A stretch of DNA of 64,000 bases from Hydractinia symbiolongicarpus. Taxonomy: Eukaryota > Cnidaria > Hydrozoa > Anthoathecata > Hydractiniidae. Of the stretch, positions 60,830-64,000 are shown one piece after another; position 1 is the first letter of the stretch; each line of letters begins with the position of its first letter. The stretch is taken from assembly GCF_029227915.1 (NCBI RefSeq), contig NC_079889.1, positions 10,416,001 to 10,480,000 of the forward strand, given 5' to 3'. The notes under the pieces are model-generated. The model worked only from the letters and a program-made list of their open reading frames with translations, was not told the DNA's origin and made no database searches. Both the position numbers and the translations under genes were made by a program.

Positions 60830-61165
60830 TTTCAAAATAAATAAACGTACCCTACCAATATTGGACGTTCTTCTTATCACTTAGCACGAGGAAGTACTTT
60901 CGTAGCTTTGAGAATGAAGAAACGTACTTAACATTAATTAGGCGTCCGTCTGATCACTTAGCACGAGGAAGTATTTTTGCAGCTTTAAGAATAAAGAAAC
61001 GTACTGAATAAATATGGGACGTTTTTCTGATCACTTAGCATGAGGAAGTACTTTTGTACCTTTAAGAATAAAGCAACGTACCCAACAAATATTTGTCGTC
61101 CTTGTGATCACTTAGCACGAGGAAGTACTTTTGTAGCTTTGAGAATAAAAAAAACCTACCCGTTA
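60830..61165. repeat. Tandem repeat of about 75-78 bp, four units (copy B)
   Basis: Duplicate of the array at 52,315-52,650. Confidence 0.9.
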
Positions 61166-61198
61166 TTATTATTGTTGTTCTAAATATTTATAATATAA

Positions 61199-63122
61199 CT
61201 AGCCGAATTCCCGAGGAAGAATCCACTGAATCTCTCATTGAATGCATGTAAGGGATACCGAACAGAAATATACAACATAGTGATTTCAATTTTTAAAACT
61301 CACAATCCAATCTCGGCTCTTTGTCCCTTTTCATAACGGGACGGCAAAAAGAGAAAAAACCTGGGATCGAGGTTGCTCATACTCTGCATTACTTTATATT
61401 TATACCCGTTGAAACAAAACGTTTAAAATGTAAGCAGGTGCAACAAAAAATAAAAATAAAATAAAAATGCAAAATGTCCAACAAAATCAAAGGCGTCTTA
61501 AAACCGTTACGTAAAAAGCGAAATCTACTAAGACTATATACTTTTTTTGCTATGCCAGAAGTACACCAGGGGGAAGAAGTATATCAGGCATAAAAAATCC
61601 AACATATTTCGCCAAGTCATACAAAAAAGGTTATTACCAAATTTCCACACTGTACAGTTTGTAACACGTCATACCAAAATCAGATATTCAGTCTATTGCT
61701 TATAGCAACCCTCTCAAGCGTAAAAGAGTTATATAAATATAAAAACTTGAATCTTTTCGGTATATTGTATATCTACTGTAACATTTCAATCCAAAATATT
61801 AAAGGAACAGTTTGCCTTACAGACCAAAACTTATAACCAAGAAAATAAATTATTTTGAAAGGTGCTGTGCATGATAACAATGCAGTGTTTTCGAATTTAA
61901 GAATCGAACATATTTCAAACGATCATTACGTAACAGATGCAAACATTAATTTAAGTTTTGTTACATTCAGTTATGTTTTAGAATAACGACAACAACAGTA
62001 AATCACCCATGTCGCAGCGTTAAAAATAGTAACAACGGAAAAATTACTTTTTATAGTTTATATAAATTTTATAGTTTATATAAAGAATAGTGTCTTTTAG
62101 TTTCAGCCTCGATGTTCTTAACTCTGTTGACAAATACTGTCCTGATTATTCTTAATATAATCTTAACATGGCTATGACATGAAAATATATAATGCTTTAA
62201 TAAATTAAAGCCTGCTATAAGTTGCTATAGCTATTGGCAAATTATTTTTACATTTAGAACAAACAATCGAGGTTCGACATATTGTTAGGATATTCGCAAC
62301 CTCTGACCCATTGTTCAGAGTATATTCTTACAAAAAACGTGCTTAAAGAAAATATTTTCTGGCTCAAGACACAACAAAAAACTTAATGTTTAAGAGAAAA
62401 TTTAGATCTGAAAGTTAAAACGGCTAAAAAATTGTTATACACCCAAATTCATTTTTCTACCAAATAATCTAAACAACACACCAGCTTTTCTTTCGCTCTC
62501 TGAGTAGGTAGCTGGATAAAAGTTCAATCAGTTTTTTACTTCGAATACTAAACTTCGCTGCATCTCAAAGACAACGAATTGAAAGCGTTCTGTTTTTAAA
62601 AAATATTTCTAACTATCAACACTAACTTCGTTTGACAACAACAGTTTTGTTTTTTATATTTTAGTTTCGAGTTATCATATTCGAATGCGATAGTTTTTTA
62701 TAAAAGGAAGCAACCTTGGTCCCAGAACACAAATATGGAAAATATAGAAGAACAAACAAGCTTTAAGCTAACCTCATGATGAGTAAACATTTAAAACAAC
62801 TTTTTCAGGATTAATTTGAAAAAGAGACAACCATCTTCGCTTCTGGTTTTCTTTTTTCAGTTGATAAACAACTTGTTTCCGTGAGTTACGGCGCACACAT
62901 GGTAAGCCGGGGGTAAAATCAAATTATTCTATCCATAACGACGTCGTACGGCTTTTAAAATAAACAATAAATAACCCCCGTGTGGCAACGTTTTTTAACT
63001 TAGTAAATTTTAACGTAACGCCACGCTTTGGGGAGACAATGCATGAGCCATAAGAAAGTGACCCGAGATTTTAGTACCGTGAACTCACATAGTCACTCAC
63101 ACAAGCGTATTATAATATAGGA
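61199..63122 (-). mobile_element. Non-autonomous Helitron, right arm of copy B (complete)
   Basis: On the minus strand it starts TCCTATATTATAATACGC directly after an A and ends CTAG directly before a T, 1,924 bp. It is the inverted counterpart of 45,055-46,950. Its 3' hairpin is decayed relative to the left arm. Confidence 0.75.
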
Positions 63123-64000
63123 TGACCTCCATGTATAATGATCGACGAATACACTGACGAATTTTAATCTTCAAAAGTTGTTTGTTTAATTTAAAGACTT
63201 ATCCACGTAACATTTCATATCTAATTTGCATACCGGACAATTACATTTTAACATTTTTACTCTATTACTTCAGTTTGCAACACGTCAAAACCGTAAAAGG
63301 ATTCATATGTTGTAAAAATAGCGGAATAAGGTTCTTGCCAAAACTAATGAATTGCCACAATAAAAATCTCTTGAGTTGATTTACATATTTTCTACAGGCT
63401 AATTGAGCCTGTAGAAAATATGTAAATCAACTTTGTTTTTCAACATTTAAAGACGAGCGTGAACAAATAACAACTCCAAGCGATACACCATAAATAGCTA
63501 CCGCATTACTGAACAGAAATTTTCTTAAACTTTTCCCTGAGCTTTCAAGAAAAGCATATAAAATTCCCTGGACATGACCCTTGAAAAGTATATTATTTTC
63601 CCTGGGTCACATAAAAAAACATATTGTTTTCCCTGGGTCTCCAAGGTAATAAACATTAAGCATACTAAGTTCAATTCCTGGTTCCCCAAGTAAAAAACAG
63701 CAGGCATTAGATATTACTAAATAGCGTCTAAAAAACTAGGGTCATTAAATAGAAACATAAATATTAGACAGTGGGAGAAATTGAAACTGAAATTGAAACA
63801 TTTGGGTGTATATTATCCAGCATTTGAATACAGGTGTGTATGTAAACTTCAGCAAAAGAAGATTTATGTACTTCTGAACACTGCTAACTGCCAGAAACTG
63901 TTATTCCATTTAGCTTGATATTAGTCTGAAGTTAACTACTGCAGAACAGTTTCAAGCCCAGAAAGTGGAACATTGACTTAAGACAGGTTAGTGGGTAGCC
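63123..64000. other. Stretch without supported gene
   Basis: Beyond the Helitron end no exon was recognised. Imperfect short repeats of TTTTCCCTGGGTC occur at about 63,595-63,640. Confidence 0.4.
63374..63432. repeat. Perfect 27-bp-stem hairpin
   Basis: Arms 63374-63400 and 63406-63432 (core ACATATTTTCTACAGGCT) are exact reverse complements separated by AATTG. It could be a small-RNA precursor or a palindromic repeat. Confidence 0.9.

Larger units (their letters stand above)
55245..63060. repeat. Large direct repeat, copy B (7.8 kb)
   Basis: Offset 8,515 bp from copy A. Substitutions seen: 57938, 59039, 60310 and 62430. The near identity means recent duplication, gene conversion, or an assembly artefact from two haplotypes. 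Confidence 0.97.

Overview
This window is a piece of an AT-rich metazoan nuclear genome. Genes are short-exon, multi-intron (GT..AG) and embedded in many small transposon relics. Insulin-like peptides, a STAMBP/AMSH deubiquitinase, secreted cysteine-rich proteins and abundant Helitron and inverted-repeat elements point to an early-branching animal. A cnidarian is my best guess; the sequence alone does not prove it. No bacterial-type operons, CRISPR arrays or rRNA genes were seen.

Layout. (1) 1-9.46 kb, + strand: three tandem paralogues of a small secreted cysteine-rich protein. The first is cut by the window edge, the second is complete, and the third lacks one exon. Cysteine spacing resembles a single-domain von Willebrand factor C (SVWC) protein. 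(2) 11.06-19.25 kb, + strand: a complete ten-exon STAMBP/AMSH-like gene with the N-terminal dimerisation region, a PPxY motif, a STAM-SH3-binding motif and an intact JAMM metalloprotease centre. A 96-bp near-perfect palindrome lies in one intron. (3) 20.99-22.41 kb, + strand: weak evidence for the first exons of an unrecognised gene. (4) 23.35-25.4 kb and 29.61-32.1 kb, - strand: two tandem insulin-like peptide genes, each split by an intron between B-chain and A-chain exons, with unusual cysteine spacing. (5) 32-41.5 kb: gene-poor, with satellite arrays, a foldback element, three tRNA-like sequences and one doubtful small cysteine-rich ORF. (6) 41.58-43.25 kb: wreckage of three transposon classes side by side (Ty3/Gypsy RT, PIF/Harbinger, Helitron helicase). 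(7) 45.05-63.12 kb: an 8,515-bp-period tandem duplication carrying two copies of a secreted DNRLRE-like protein gene. The protein sequences are identical. Each gene is flanked by about 1.9-kb non-autonomous Helitrons in opposite orientation. (8) 63.12-64 kb: no gene seen, one perfect 27-bp-stem hairpin.

How the parts relate. Gene content is mostly secreted or signalling products that have duplicated locally: the SVWC-like trio, the insulin pair and the DNRLRE pair. One ordinary endosomal housekeeping gene sits among them. Helitrons run through the window: a 114-bp micro-Helitron with textbook ends, a helicase fragment, isolated 3' termini, and the inverted pair around the DNRLRE gene. They are the likely driver of the largest rearrangement. 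All exon models were built by eye from splice signals, phase and protein similarity; no alignment or transcript evidence was available.
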